A stretch of 64,000 nt of DNA from Adineta ricciae (Eukaryota; Rotifera; Eurotatoria; Adinetida; Adinetidae). Where the stretch lies: contig CAJNOJ010000402.1 of NCBI GenBank assembly GCA_905250025.1, positions 1 to 64,000 on the forward strand, written 5' to 3'. Below are positions 1 to 11,484 of this stretch, piece by piece (position 1 is the first letter of the stretch; each line of letters opens with the position of its first letter). The translations under genes were made by a program, and so were the position numbers. The notes beneath the pieces are model-generated. The model was not told the origin of the DNA. It worked only from the letters and a program-made list of their open reading frames with translations, and did not search any database.

Positions 1-930
1 CGGCGTCCGGTGAACCTACCGACCGCTGATACCGGCGTGTCGTTTGAGACCGATGACGGTGAAAAAGTGACGGTGAGACCGGTGGTCCACCGTCACTGTT
101 GCATGCCTAGTCTCTTCTGCATAACTCACAGCATGAATTCTTTTTTTGCTTTTCAATAGAAAGCAAAATAATGATATTTAGCGTCGCGAACGTCTAAAAA
201 TATTACTACTACATATTACTTATGACGTATTATTTCTTTTCCGTTTTTACATTCCAATTCGCTGTTTTTAGGCATGCACTTTCTAATTGTATGAATTTTT
301 TAAATCGCACTTCAAAAGCTATTTCTCATTCTTGTTTTCATTGCATCTTAACTTGATATCGCTGAGCAGATCTAAAATAATTTCATCTTAATAGCTACTT
401 TGTAATATATATTTTTAGATTATTTGAAAAATTCACGTAGACTTTTCGAAATGATCATGGCTTGGTTGATTTCATTGTTTAATGTCGTGTGAGCGGTCGG
501 ACGTCTACAATAGGATTATTGATGATTATGTGTGATGCTGTTCTTTCATCATTCTCTTTTGTATCGGCCATTAATACCATTGAATATATCTCGTTGAAAA
601 TATATGCGGTCATCGTATTCAATTGGATAATTAATCGTTGCTTCGTCCTTCATATATATTTGACCCGGCCGCGCGTTTGCTTTGTTCTTTCTTTTCTTCT
701 TCTCCTTCTTGTTCTTCACATGCGCACATCTCTGTTTTAATCTGATCGCTCTATTCTATTCAACGTGGCCACAACATACTGAAGTAGAATAATGTAAAAT
801 ACGAAGCAGAGTTCATTTTTTTTAATATAAAATTCGTTTTCAACGTGTGAATGCAAGATCTCAACTAAATATGCACAAAAGTATGCAATAATGTTCACAT
901 GCAATAAACGATTAGAATAATACAAATGAT
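1..930. other. Intergenic, no gene recognised
   Basis: The first 110 bases are clearly GC-richer than the rest and contain a perfect 10-bp inverted repeat (arms at 66-75 and 88-97, AGTGACGGTG). The remainder is AT-rich with only short, low-complexity open frames. I see no recognisable coding, RNA gene or transposon terminus. Confidence 0.5.
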
Positions 931-932
931 TA

Positions 933-1157
933 TTAATGGGATAGTTTTGTAAGTTGACATGCTAATCTTGATGACATCAAAATTGATGTTGCATTATCGA
1001 TTTTTGATGAGATACGTTGAGCAGATGTCGTTGTTGTCATAAATGATCGGTGCTGACCAGCAGCTAGTCGAAGTTGATTGGTGCTGTTAACAAGATCAGG
1101 GCACAATAATTTAATACCAGCAGATACGATATCTTTTTGTTGAGTAGATGTAGTTGC
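933..1157 (-). CDS. Possible helical exon, hypothetical
   Basis: An open minus-strand frame of about 75 codons ends at a stop near 933. It has good amino-acid complexity (Ala/Ser/Thr/Leu/Gln-rich, amphipathic-helix-like), unlike the surrounding hydrophobic junk frames. A plausible splice acceptor (reading TTTGACAG on the minus strand) lies at its upstream edge, so it could be a terminal exon. The composition loosely recalls helical-bundle cytoskeletal proteins, but I cannot assign a family and found no partner exon upstream. It may equally be a chance frame. Confidence 0.22.
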   Translation of the reverse strand, partial: ATTSTQQKDIVSAGIKLLCPDLVNSTNQLRLAAGQHRSFMTTTTSAQRISSKIDNATSILMSSRLACQLTKLSH

Positions 1158-1678
1158 TGTCAAATAATATTCAGCTGAATGAGTTTATCATAAATGAATC
1201 AACGTTGCGTCACAACTCATACCATTTTCTACGATTAATGAGAGTGATTTTTTTTCTTTTCTGATCGTCCCATTAGAAAATGCTTACTTAAACGCGTGTA
1301 GGTGTCGTCGGTCATATGTTAAACTGTCTTATTACCATTCAATCATGATTCAACAAACCGTCTTTCTCAAACGAAATCGTCTGTTTATGTTACAAACTTT
1401 GCTCTACTTTACTTACTGTCTTTCAAGCTAGAAACTCCAAAATTTCAAATAAAAATTTTCATGATATGAAAATGATCCTCATTTTACCTAACCGGCTATT
1501 TAATTTTTAGACCATTCGAAGGATCTCACAAAATGGCTCATCTCCTCTCAAATCTATACTTTCGTTATGCAATCTCGAAAAAAACTAATATCTGATGTGT
1601 AAATATTCGTGCAAGTAACCTGATTCGACTGATGAAATACACTCTCCTACTTATACTGCATTAGCTAAACTTATACTT

Positions 1679-1900
1679 GTCATCATCTGTGATATTGATA
1701 AATCGTCTTCTGGGTCATCTGACCACTCGTTTGCCTATAACGGGACTCATATGCTAGTCGAAGACGAGACTCGTGTACACTTACAAAATCGTCATCGATC
1801 ATATTCATAAATCGTCTTCTGGGTCATCTGACCAGTCGTTTTTCCCATAACGGGAATCATGAACTAGTTGAAGACTAGACTCGTGTACACTTACAAAATC
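1679..1900. repeat. Two-unit tandem repeat, about 110 bp each
   Basis: Units at 1679-1790 and 1791-1900 share long near-identical blocks (AAATCGTCTTCTGGGTCATC; the end block CTCGTGTACACTTACAAAATC minus its last base is also shared). The copies differ by scattered substitutions and small indels. No coding potential is evident. Confidence 0.85.
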
Positions 1901-3209
1901 AAACTACAATTGATACACTGGATATAATACTACGTAGTTCGCACCAACCTAGAAGACAATAATGCTAATCAAACAACATCTATACAAATTAACTCACGCT
2001 TTCGAGCAAGCTTATCCAAACACGAACAATTTATACCGTAATAGTCGATGAAAACGCTTCGCCGTATGATCCAATGCTTCATGTACTTCTACTCTATCAC
2101 AAAACTGCTTCTACAATGGCTCTCATCGTCATCATTCTTTTTTTTTCATCGCTCGAACAGTTGAAAAATCCTTATCTGATCCGTCTGCATGAACATGAAA
2201 AGAAACAGATTAATTCGCTTCAACTACATCGCGTCTTATATAAACATTATCTATGCATGCGTCACTCAATCAGTATCGTGCCTGACAAGCTCTCAGATCA
2301 CGAACAAATTTCAAACTCAAACACGGACAGCTTTACTTCGCAATGAGAAATAAAATCGCAAATCTCAAAAAAGGATGATACCCTCCAATGCCACAAAATA
2401 AATTCCCTCATCAACATATTAAGCTCATCTCATCAAACATCTACCGAATATATTTCTCCCGAACTTCTTTTCAAATCGATTGGTGTAAACAATTGAAAGA
2501 TTTCATTTGGAAAAGTGGCAAATTTGCCTTTTTCTTCACTTGATCATGCATACAATATGCTACCGTTAAGAAGAGAAGTTTTCTCCTTTCAACAGTCCGA
2601 TTTCAGTTGAAATTTCTCGATTTCGACTCCGTTTGCTAACATCGATATGATGAACGCGTCTTTGAGCCGATTAGATTCAACGATCAGTGACTTTCATTTT
2701 TAAAAAATCGGAAATTCGCCCTTTTCTTCACTCGACCATGTGTGTGCACATGCATTATTTGTGTTGACGCTTGGGAGAGATATTCTTTGTTTCCAATAGA
2801 TCAATTTAGAGGAAAATTGAAGGAGTTTGTTCCCGTTGCAAATCATTTTTTCGATGAAGCATGTGACCATTACGTTATCATGCGAATTGACTGTGGAAGA
2901 AAATCAAATGTCTTATTTTACATGGTTTGACCGTTTGGGCATTGTGAATTCAGGAGGAGTTAAAGGAGAGTAAATTGTTTCTATTTTAGATATCGAAACT
3001 GGAGAAGAATTCGAAATAAAAAGGGTAAATCATAAAAGTTCAGATTCTTCCGTCAACTACGTCGAATCATCTGTTCGATGTTGGAAGACTTATATGCAAA
3101 AGATGAGTTTTGTGTAATGATAATTTTTCTGTATTTGTAATTTTGAATTGAATAAACATTACGTCAGTTCGTAGCCATTCTGAATGAGATATCGAAGACG
3201 ATTATTTGG
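1901..3209. other. Intergenic with weak open frames
   Basis: Open frames at 2074-2346 and 2742-2930 (+) have no recognisable domain. Two diverged direct repeats of about 70 bp occur around 2497 and 2687 (both contain a TTTTCTTCACT core). I see no supported gene here. Confidence 0.4.
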
Positions 3210-3217
3210 GTTTTGAG

Positions 3218-3363
3218 TAGGGGTGGCACTTTAACTTTAACTTTAAAGGAAAAGTTAAAGTTTAAAGTTGCTTAAAAACATAAAATAAAGAAGTTTAACG
3301 CGACTTTAAAGAACTTTATACTTTAACTTTTTCTTTAAAGTTAAAGTTAAAGTGCCACCCCTA
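3218..3363. mobile_element. hAT-type MITE, 146 bp
   Basis: The element begins TAGGGGTGGCACTTTAAC and ends with the reverse complement. The terminal inverted repeats are over 30 bp, built from iterated CTTTAA motifs. It is flanked by a perfect 8-bp target-site duplication GTTTTGAG at 3210-3217 and 3364-3371. An 8-bp duplication and a TAGGGGTGGCA-type terminus are known hallmarks of hAT elements. There is no coding capacity, so it is non-autonomous. Confidence 0.9.
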
Positions 3364-3653
3364 GTTTTGAGAGCAAAGTTGTAGTTGAGATATTTTTGCT
3401 GATGCACTTGGCTGTTCTTGTCCAGGAGTATGTGTAGTTCAGAGAGAAATGATTTTTAGATATTGGATATTCGCTTTGGCTTTGTCTCGCGTGAAGATCT
3501 TGGTAGTTTATCCCATTGAAAAGGAAATAGATTCAGTTGCACGTTAGATGATATAGTTTTCATTTGAAACCTTATCTTGATACAGAGAGAGTCGTTTTTG
3601 TCAATGTGAAGCCAAGTATAGTCTTGATCTATATGCAGTTAAAATGGATTTGC

Positions 3654-3788
3654 CAAGGGGGAAACAGCGATACTCCAATAAGAACTTGGAGTACAGCAGC
3701 GTATAACGGAGTATTGTGGAGTTTTGCTGGAGTATGGCCGTAGTAAGTTGGAGTACTGAAGTATTGGAGTATCGCTGTTTCCCCCTAG
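3654..3788. mobile_element. hAT-like MITE, 135 bp
   Basis: The terminal inverted repeat reads C(A/T)AGGGGGAAACAGCG at both ends, and similarity continues inward through a GATACTCCAATA motif. Flanks are GGATTTGC (3646-3653) and GGTTTTGC (3789-3796), an 8-bp target duplication with one mismatch. The interior is AGTACTCCAA-type repetitive sequence with no coding capacity. The family call rests on duplication length and the element's general form. Confidence 0.72.
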
Positions 3789-3796
3789 GGTTTTGC

Positions 3797-5262
3797 ATTT
3801 TGCCACAGATTTGTCTGAGAAATTTTCATTTGCGCAGTTGTGGTGAGTTTCCTTATAACGCGGTCGTCCAAATTTAACTGGTGAGTGATGATCTTTCAGG
3901 TCACCACTGTTTGCTTCACTTGTCTATGTCTCGAACGTACGATACTAATTAGCATGTACGGTAATTTCTAATATTTTTTCGGGTTTCCATCGGTCCCAGT
4001 TTGTTGAGCATATATTACGCAGTCCTTCCATTCGTCAGTATATAGTAGCACTAGCGCGGATACCCGCTGAGAATTAAGAAATATTTTAATCCGATTTCAT
4101 GACCAACTTTCCAACATCAGATCCTCAAGATGGTGGCCGTAGATATTACAAGAACTCAATGCATAAGGAAGAGAAAATATTTATAAAAATTTTCTTGGTA
4201 TATAAATTCTAAAATTCTATCGATCAGCTTCATGGATTGCCTGCAGCAAATACAGGACTGTGAAATATAGATAGCATATGTAGCTTCTTGTCCATGAGCG
4301 ATGAGATAGCCTTCGGCCGTCTTCGCTACCAAACTTCTCCCTTTTTTCAAATCCTCCAGTCCCAGTTCTGGCCAGCTCCACATGCTGCTCCTAGCAAACA
4401 CAGCATTATACCGTAAACCGACCGTGTGTAATGTTGCCTTCGGCCGCCTTCGCTATCCATCGAGCCCATTTCTTGAAATCCCGATATTTCGGATTGCCTG
4501 ACTTCGTAAGTTTCAGGTACTGAATATAACATCGCAACATATACAACCTATGGAATGTTCTCTTCGACCGCTCAGACGGCCTTCGCTATCACCCTCACCC
4601 ACCCTCAACACCCCTCCCAAGCCATGTTTTATCAAGTTTTGGGCTATTTTGAAAAAAATATTTTTTTGACCTTTGACCTTTGACCCGCGACAAACATACA
4701 TACAAACGCATTTCAGTTTTTTGACCACTTTTTTTCGACATGACCCTCCTTTCAGTCGAGGGAACAAACGAGCATATTATCGACTGATGTTCTATTACAA
4801 CGTCCTATACATTCGAATGCCTTATTTCTGCCGACCAATGGCCATCATAAAGGACATTTTTAGACAAAGGACTATTTCTCAAGGACATTCATGCCTGCAT
4901 TCACAAATCTCTTGCCGCCGGATTCGGTCGTAAAACGAATTTAGCCGGCTGCAACCGACCGAGCCACAATGATCTGTGCGGAATATAAAATACACGAACG
5001 GCTTGAAGTTTTTCAGGAATCTATAGGACTGTAAGAAATACAATTCTCTATCCAGTAACATAGAATTTGCTTATACTAGTGTAAAAATATCACGCAAAAC
5101 GATAATGGACATCCAATCAACCTCGAGGAACTCTTTCTTCGCATAACTGTATGTATTTTATAATTGTTTTTTTTTCGAAGAATTCATGAATATTTTGTTA
5201 AACTGTATTATTTTAACAAATTAGACAAAAAATATTGTAAAGACGAGTAATAAGTTAATTTT
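3797..5262. other. Intergenic; degenerate tandem repeat and dispersed repeat
   Basis: A motif GCCTTCGGCCG(T/C)CTTCGCTA recurs at about 4311 and 4437, with a weaker version near 4570. This suggests a decayed tandem repeat of period about 126-135 bp. A dispersed repeat follows at 4597-4762. No gene is recognised. Confidence 0.5.
4597..4762 (+). repeat. Dispersed repeat, CTTTCAGTCGAGG family
   Basis: This roughly 165-bp unit runs from CCCTCAACACCCCTCC to CCTCCTTTCAGTCGAGGG. It resembles the reverse complement of 12575-12715 over its whole length. Its right 70 bp (from ACATACA) closely matches 9990-10052, and a partial inverted copy sits at about 12815-12883. No terminal inverted repeat or coding sequence was identified; the family is unclassified. 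Confidence 0.7.
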
Positions 5263-5712
5263 TTAGGAATCGTCTTCGCCACGATAAACAACAATATTTT
5301 TGTCTGTTTCATATAATTTAATCTCATATAAACGAACATTTTTATATTGCTGATTAATAACATCATTGATTTGATTCCAAATAAAAATAGCGACGTTTTC
5401 AGTTGTGCTTATAACATGATTTCGACGAAAATATTCAACATCTAAATCAATATTTTTATGATCAAGTATATTAAGTACATATTCTACGAGAATATATTTC
5501 AGATCACTAATATTCATAACCATCCCTGTTTTTCCATCAATATTTCCAACAATGGTAACTTCAAGAACATAATTATGGCCATGTCCATTCAGATTATTAC
5601 ATTTACTATAAATTCGAAGATTTTCTTCGTCGGATATATGATTTGAATGAAGACGGTGTGCACTACTGAATGATTCACGTCGAATTAAATAAATTTTTGA
5701 TTTTGAAGACAT
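5263..5712 (-). CDS. PTS: 6-pyruvoyl-tetrahydropterin synthase
   Basis: This intronless 149-aa protein matches the usual length of the family. It converts 7,8-dihydroneopterin triphosphate to 6-pyruvoyl-tetrahydropterin in tetrahydrobiopterin synthesis, in the cytosol. Visible family residues: the three zinc-binding histidines H19 (in FSSAHR), H44 and H46 (in NGHGHNY), catalytic Cys38 (SKCNN), the Asp84-His85 pair (LDHKNID) and substrate-binding Glu135 in LYETDKN. All positions expected from the animal enzyme are present, so it should be active. The start is the first ATG, giving the standard short N-terminus. An 82-bp palindrome lies 57 bp upstream. The stop is followed by AT-rich sequence. 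Confidence 0.95.
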   Translation of the reverse strand: MSSKSKIYLIRRESFSSAHRLHSNHISDEENLRIYSKCNNLNGHGHNYVLEVTIVGNIDGKTGMVMNISDLKYILVEYVLNILDHKNIDLDVEYFRRNHVISTTENVAIFIWNQINDVINQQYKNVRLYEIKLYETDKNIVVYRGEDDS

Positions 5713-5768
5713 TGTCTAAATAAAAGTCAATTGAAAATTATCTAGCTGTACTGTTTTATAATACTTGG

Positions 5769-5850
5769 TTGAGGAAAAATTTCGTGCGCCGTGTTATGAG
5801 GGTGACCTCACCCCCTCCCTCATAACACGGCGCACGAAAGTTTTCCTCAA
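5769..5850. repeat. 82-bp near-perfect palindrome
   Basis: The arms begin TTGAGGAAAA on both strands and are about 35 bp each with two or three mismatches. They enclose a short loop that itself holds GGTGA/TCACC. The arms are GC-richer (CGTGCGCCGTG) than their surroundings. No clear target-site duplication is visible. It lies in the putative promoter of the PTS gene (57 bp before the ATG), so it could be a small foldback element or a cis element. Confidence 0.85.
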
Positions 5851-8800
5851 ACTAATAAAACCAACGTTTTGAAACAAATTTGATAGAAGTGATTTTGAAT
5901 TTATATAGTCAGTTAATATGAAAGTATCTACCGATCAAAGTATATTATCAAATCAACTAATCGAATACTTTCGTATACAATACCAAACGAATTTGAATGG
6001 AAAAACAATAATATTCGATATTATTATAAAAACTGGCATATGGGTAGAAACTGTATATGATTCTTTGCATCATGCGTCAATGTGCTTAGAGTTACGGTAA
6101 TAATTCGATTTCATGCGTAATGAAATGCTGCTTTTTTGCAAAATATATTTCCAAGTCGAAATAATATATAAAAGTTTGAATTTTCGAGAAATAATGCAGA
6201 AATGTATACGCTAATTTGAACTTTTAACGCCTGCAGCGCATTTTCATCGTAATAGAAAGCATACTTGTGTTGTTACATTTAATATTGAATTAACTTTCTA
6301 AAGATTGGCACTATATTATTATGAGAAAATATGACTCATAATATTGATCGATTCAAAAGAAAATAATTTGACTTTTATGTAGTTATTTTATATGACATAT
6401 AAGACATAGAAAAGTAGAACAGGTCATTAACCCATTTCTATCGATGTTTCACACCTGATTGATTTTTCTTTTTCTCGCCAATTCTAACATTCGATCGATT
6501 CGACATAACACGAATATTTTATCGTATGGAAGATAGGTAGCTTTTCTTATCTTTACACACGAAAAATACTAAACGACTCGATGAATAGAAATTACGTTTT
6601 TTTATGTTTTAGTTTATTCATCAATACAATGAAATGAGAGAATCAAACAAAATTATATCTTCAGAATGTAAATCCATCAATTGAACGATATGATACTGTT
6701 ATAATTCTTCTTTTTCATATACTAGATAATAATGACTGCGCATGAAAATGGCTTTTGTTCAAAAAACATTCTCAGTCATTTCGAAATACTGTATATGGTA
6801 CAAACAATCTGCTTCACTGTTACAATCAATAACAATCACGAAAGATGGTGAATATCATTTTTCATATAAAATTATCTTTTTTCTATTCAAACAACAAAAA
6901 GTATAAACCTATTCAATTTATAAACTACAGTATAACCTGTCTAATGTGAGCACTAATCGGATCCATCAAAAGTATCCACTTCAAGAAGTTGCCCACTATG
7001 GAGAGTTTTCACTCAAAATTTGTTCAGTCTCTGGTTCAACTTTAGTACTACCACTCTGGATCATTTTTAACTCGGTGAATAGTAAATTCAACTAATAGGA
7101 CATATATTATTATTAATTAGCTGTTCTTCATAAATAGTATGGACTGGAATTAATCGCGTGTGCTAGAGTTTAGGATATGTGTGGATCATGATGTAAAAGA
7201 ATATATAGGAGGAACAATAATGAGTGAAGCTTCTAGATAGCGGCGAACAGCGTTTTTCATATTAAAATGAGAATTTTCTTGATGAAACAACTGGCCATAA
7301 CAAATTTTCTTTTTTAGAAGTCAATTTATGGTCACAAAGGCTATGAAAAGAGGATAGCAGTACTAGGATTAATCGTTTCGCAGAAGAATAAAATTAATTG
7401 TCTTGCTGTCATGTAATATCTTTTTGCTAAATATTTAGTCCTTATTCTACCGCACACACTGTTTAGGTTTTCCTCAAACTTTGATGTGCACAGTATATTC
7501 AATTTTCCGTCTTTGTGAAGCCATCGACTAATACATCATCCGTATTATAGAGGTTGTTGTTAATTTTCGGACCAAAAATTAGTGCTCACTAAACAGAGGT
7601 TTCTTTCTAGTCGAAGTCGATAGGGCGGACTTTCGAGCGCCCAAATTAGGTTGGTGATTACTGTCAGGAGGTGCCCACATATAGAGGTTTTACTGTGATA
7701 CACTAAATGAATATACAGAACAGTTATATCAGAATACATTTCGATTGACCGGAATGGCAGTGAAATGTAGATCATCTGTATAATTGTTGACTTGTTGGAG
7801 AGTTCACAATTCACATCTACAGTGAAGAACTCTTTGACATTTGGATTGAAGTATGAGAACTATATTCGTAATTACCAGACCTTCCAAATCATCATTCGGT
7901 TTCATCATCATTTATTGAAATTTAAATAAATATAATTTTAAAAATATATAAATTGGGAGATATCGTAAGGTAAGTTTAGATTTGAGATAATCGGTTGAAG
8001 GATACGAATTGATGGTATGGGATTGTGACGAATATTGGTACAAATATTTCATCTGTTTGAGAGCTTTGCTGAATACCGATGACTTCTATTTGTTTTAATA
8101 TTACGACAGATTCTGTGTAAAGTGCGTTTAATAAAGGAAAAGAGACAGTTGTGTGTGCAGATGACAGAAGATACTATCGTGCCGAAAGGCGTCAACAGTC
8201 ACTCTCAGTTTTCATTACACCGATGATTTTCTATGATGAATTTTTCGTTTGCTTGGATGGCTAGTAAGATGAAAATTCCTCTTTGTAATTGGTTCATCTC
8301 GAGATGATTATTGACGAATATAAAAATATTAGCACGAAGAAAGTTTAGCTTTGAGAATATAGTCTGTAGGTATGTCCTATATTGTACTAAATGATATGAC
8401 TTGTCATACAGTAGAAATATAAGAAGCATTGCACGTACGCCACACCTGACGTCGCGCAATGCCCATCTCCGGTTTTCCCGACATGTTCACAGTAGTTAGA
8501 CTATGATATGCTAGGAATAAGTCCACAATTTTAGCTCAATCGGACATGCCGGAGAGAAATGATGAGCTAATCTGTTAGCTTTTCCTTGCAGACCAAATCT
8601 GTATCAGTCCGATTAGGTTAATGCGTGTGGTTGTCCTACTTCGGTGTTGAAGAAATGAACGAGATGAGTCGATATCTTCGTGATAACGTTTATTGATAAA
8701 CGACGAGAAGAAAAAACAAGAAACGACCGATGTCGATCACTGTTCAAAGACAACTGGCGTCTGTCTGATCTTACAAGTTTGGAGAGCGGTCAGGCAGGCA

Positions 8801-10470
8801 ACATAGAGAGAAAACATAAATATATATTATGGCATCGAACCGCACATAGGACATATAGATCTGAACAAGGGGAGAAAAGAAAAAGAGTAGCGATAACAAT
8901 GTACTATCTGTTATCGCTAACATAAACATTATGCATAGCCGTTTTCGGTCATTGTAAATACTCTTAGAAGTCACCATCTTGAATTTCAGGTTTAACGCGA
9001 CTAAAAAGCCTAAAACTTTCGCAATGAAGTATTCACAGTAAGGCCTCAACGTACGCAAAATATGAGTTCAAAATTTAATCTTCAACTTGTTTCAATTCCC
9101 TGGCGGGGATGACGGCCTTTTCCTATTGATATATGTGCTCATAATTATGACACCAATGAAAAGGAAATACGAATGAGAACATATTCATGAATTATCCATC
9201 TAATTCGAATCTATCCACTATACATCTCTTTTTAGTCAATCTGACGCTGTTTCCAGGCCAGTTCTGTGTGAAAAACCAAGGAAAAACTAGAAAAATACAA
9301 CATACGTTCTATCGAAGGCATAAAAAATATGTTTCACAACTTCTCTCCAGTATGTCCGATTGAGCTGAAATTTTGAACTGATAGGTTTTTCACTACTGGC
9401 TTTCAGCTGGACTATTCCGATCGGATATAAGAAAGCAAATTGAATACCCTTATCTATAGAGTCTTGAAATCCAAGCGAAATTCTTTGGTACTGTTGAAAA
9501 GAGTTTATGCATCCAAATTCATTTGTACAAAATTTTGAAGACATAAATTGATTAATCTCGAAGTGCTCTTTCATGTACGAATACTCTTGAAAAAATTCCA
9601 AGGCGCTAATCCACTTGATGTGACATGGATCCTTATCCCAATGACCTCGCAATACCGAAGGAAAAAAGTCCTAAAGCCAGGCACTTTTAATATCATCAAA
9701 CCATACTCCACTACTGACAGTACTCACCAAAAAAATCATATTTCTATCTTCTACTGTTCGTGAGATATTGAAAATTGTTGCTTAAAACAGGGTTCAAAAT
9801 GTTCGTTACTCCAGATACTTGTAACGCTTATATCTCAACAACGACTTATTCGGTTGAGCTGAAATTTTGGAGTTATTCCTAACATATCATGGTCTAACTA
9901 TTGTAAAAATATCAGCCAAATCGGAGATAGCTATTGCGTAAAGTTATGCTAAATTGAGTTTGGCCTAGGTGCAATACCTCATACATACACACAAATGCAT
10001 TTCAGTTTTTTGGCCACTTTTTTTCGACGTTGCCCTCCTTTCAGTCGAGAAAAAAGAATGAGATAGAAAATATCGAAAATACTCAATGGTTTTGTTAACT
10101 AATAGTTAGTTGATGAAGCGTAGCAAAAAGAAAAAGAAAACGAAATCACAAATGTAACGACAAACTGGTTGAGTAGTTGACCGCTTCTCACGGTATCGAT
10201 GTTTATTGACTACTCTATATGACCAGAATGTCTCTCTTTCACAATAAGACACGCGCTTATATAGAGAAGAGGAAAGAAAGATATGACCCGGAGATAATAT
10301 GATATAGAGGTGAGAGAATAAAGAACAGAAAGAGATGAACGATATTATTATCGTTACAACAAATATTTTATAGTTACCGATGCATAAAGCATCAAACCTT
10401 ATAAATTCGATTTTATTCATTGACAGAAAAACTCACCTTCTTTTTTTGTTTAAAGATAAAGAATACAAAA
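5851..10470. other. Long intergenic region without recognised gene
   Basis: 4.6 kb of AT-rich DNA. Open frames are short and of poor complexity. There is a perfect 10-bp inverted repeat AGCGATAACA at 8889-8898/8909-8918, and a copy of the 4.7-kb dispersed repeat at 9990-10052. The open minus frame 9287-9652 (121 codons) shows no recognisable domain. No tRNA or rRNA was recognised. Confidence 0.5.
9990..10052 (+). repeat. Dispersed repeat copy (CTTTCAGTCGAG family)
   Basis: This matches the right part of the 4597-4762 repeat with few substitutions. It includes the CATTTCAGTTTTTTGGCCAC block and the terminal CCTCCTTTCAGTCGAG. Confidence 0.7.
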
Positions 10471-10513
10471 TCTCCATATATCATCCGATATATCTTCTCA
10501 TCGTACAAAAAAT

Positions 10514-11484
10514 CAATATAATTTAACTGATCGAGTCGCTGTTGTTACTGGATCAGATTCTGGCATCGGTAAATGAGAATTATTTTTAAATTTAAAGAAT
10601 CTATGTTTTCAAAGGACAAGGCATTGCTCTTCTTTTGGCCCAATCTGGTCGCCATGTAACTGTTTGCTATCATAAAAATGAAAAAGGTGCTTTAGAAACT
10701 GCACAAAAAATCCATGATTTTGGAAGAAAATCATTAGTTATTCAAGTTGATATTAGTGACGAGAAGCAAGTTAAGGAATTAATTGAAAAAACACTGAAAA
10801 ACTTTGATAATCATATTGATATTTTTATCAATAATGCTGGTAAAGATTTTCTTATTATTTCTTTCTCAATGAAATCATTTTAATCTAGGAATATCTGGTG
10901 ATTTTAATAATGTAATTGATAAAGAATTTCGAGATTGGGAAGAAGTATTTCGCGTCAATATTCATGGAACATATCTTTGTTCAAAATTAATTGCTAAACA
11001 ATATCTCAAGCAAAATCTAGAAAAAAAAATTAATGAAGCTGATCAGAATCATGGAATTATTATTAATATTACAAGTGTAAGACAATATCTTGTTTGTGAA
11101 GGTTCAGCTGCTTGTAAGTTATTCCAAAAACTATTGAATAGTTGAAAGAATTCATTTTGTTTCATAATTATATTAGATTGTGCATCAAAACTTGCTATAG
11201 AAAGTTTGACAAAAACAATGGCATTAGAATTAGGACCACAAGGGATTCGGGTATGCGCTATATGTCCTGGTCTTATTGATACTCCAATGACGTCATGGGC
11301 AACTCGTGATGCAGAAAGAAAATCTAAAGTTGAAAAACAAATTCCAATGAGACGCATTGGTCATCCAAGTGAAATCGCTTCTATGGTTGCTTTTCTTTGC
11401 TCGGATGATGCTTCATATTGTACGGGACAAACTTATATTGTTGATGGCGGTTGGTTGTTGACCAATCCAAATCTGTTTGCTTAA
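10514..11484 (+). CDS. Short-chain dehydrogenase/reductase (SDR)
   Basis: Four exons: 10514-10568, 10615-10839, 10889-11113 and 11177-11484, joined by 46-, 49- and 63-bp GT-AG introns. Together they give about 270 residues in one frame. Classical SDR features: nucleotide-binding [14 protein letters not shown] after the fourth strand, catalytic Ser in NITSV, and YCASK, whose Tyr codon is rebuilt exactly across intron 3. The PG motif is CPGLIDTP and the C-terminus ends in [10 protein letters not shown]. This looks most like the FabG/glucose-1-dehydrogenase-like group that oxidises small alcohols or sugars with NAD(P). No in-frame ATG is found before the frame closes upstream, so the true 5' end probably lies in an earlier exon; 10514 is a conservative edge. 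The stop codon TAA overlaps a TTAA bordering a piggyBac-like terminus. Confidence 0.88.

Noticed and set aside
2074-2346. 90-codon plus-strand frame with a hydrophobic segment, considered as a receptor exon
   Set aside because: No recognisable motif, no splice partner, poor complexity.
9287-9652. 121-codon minus-strand frame
   Set aside because: Lies beside a dispersed repeat and shows no domain or splice context; treated as chance.
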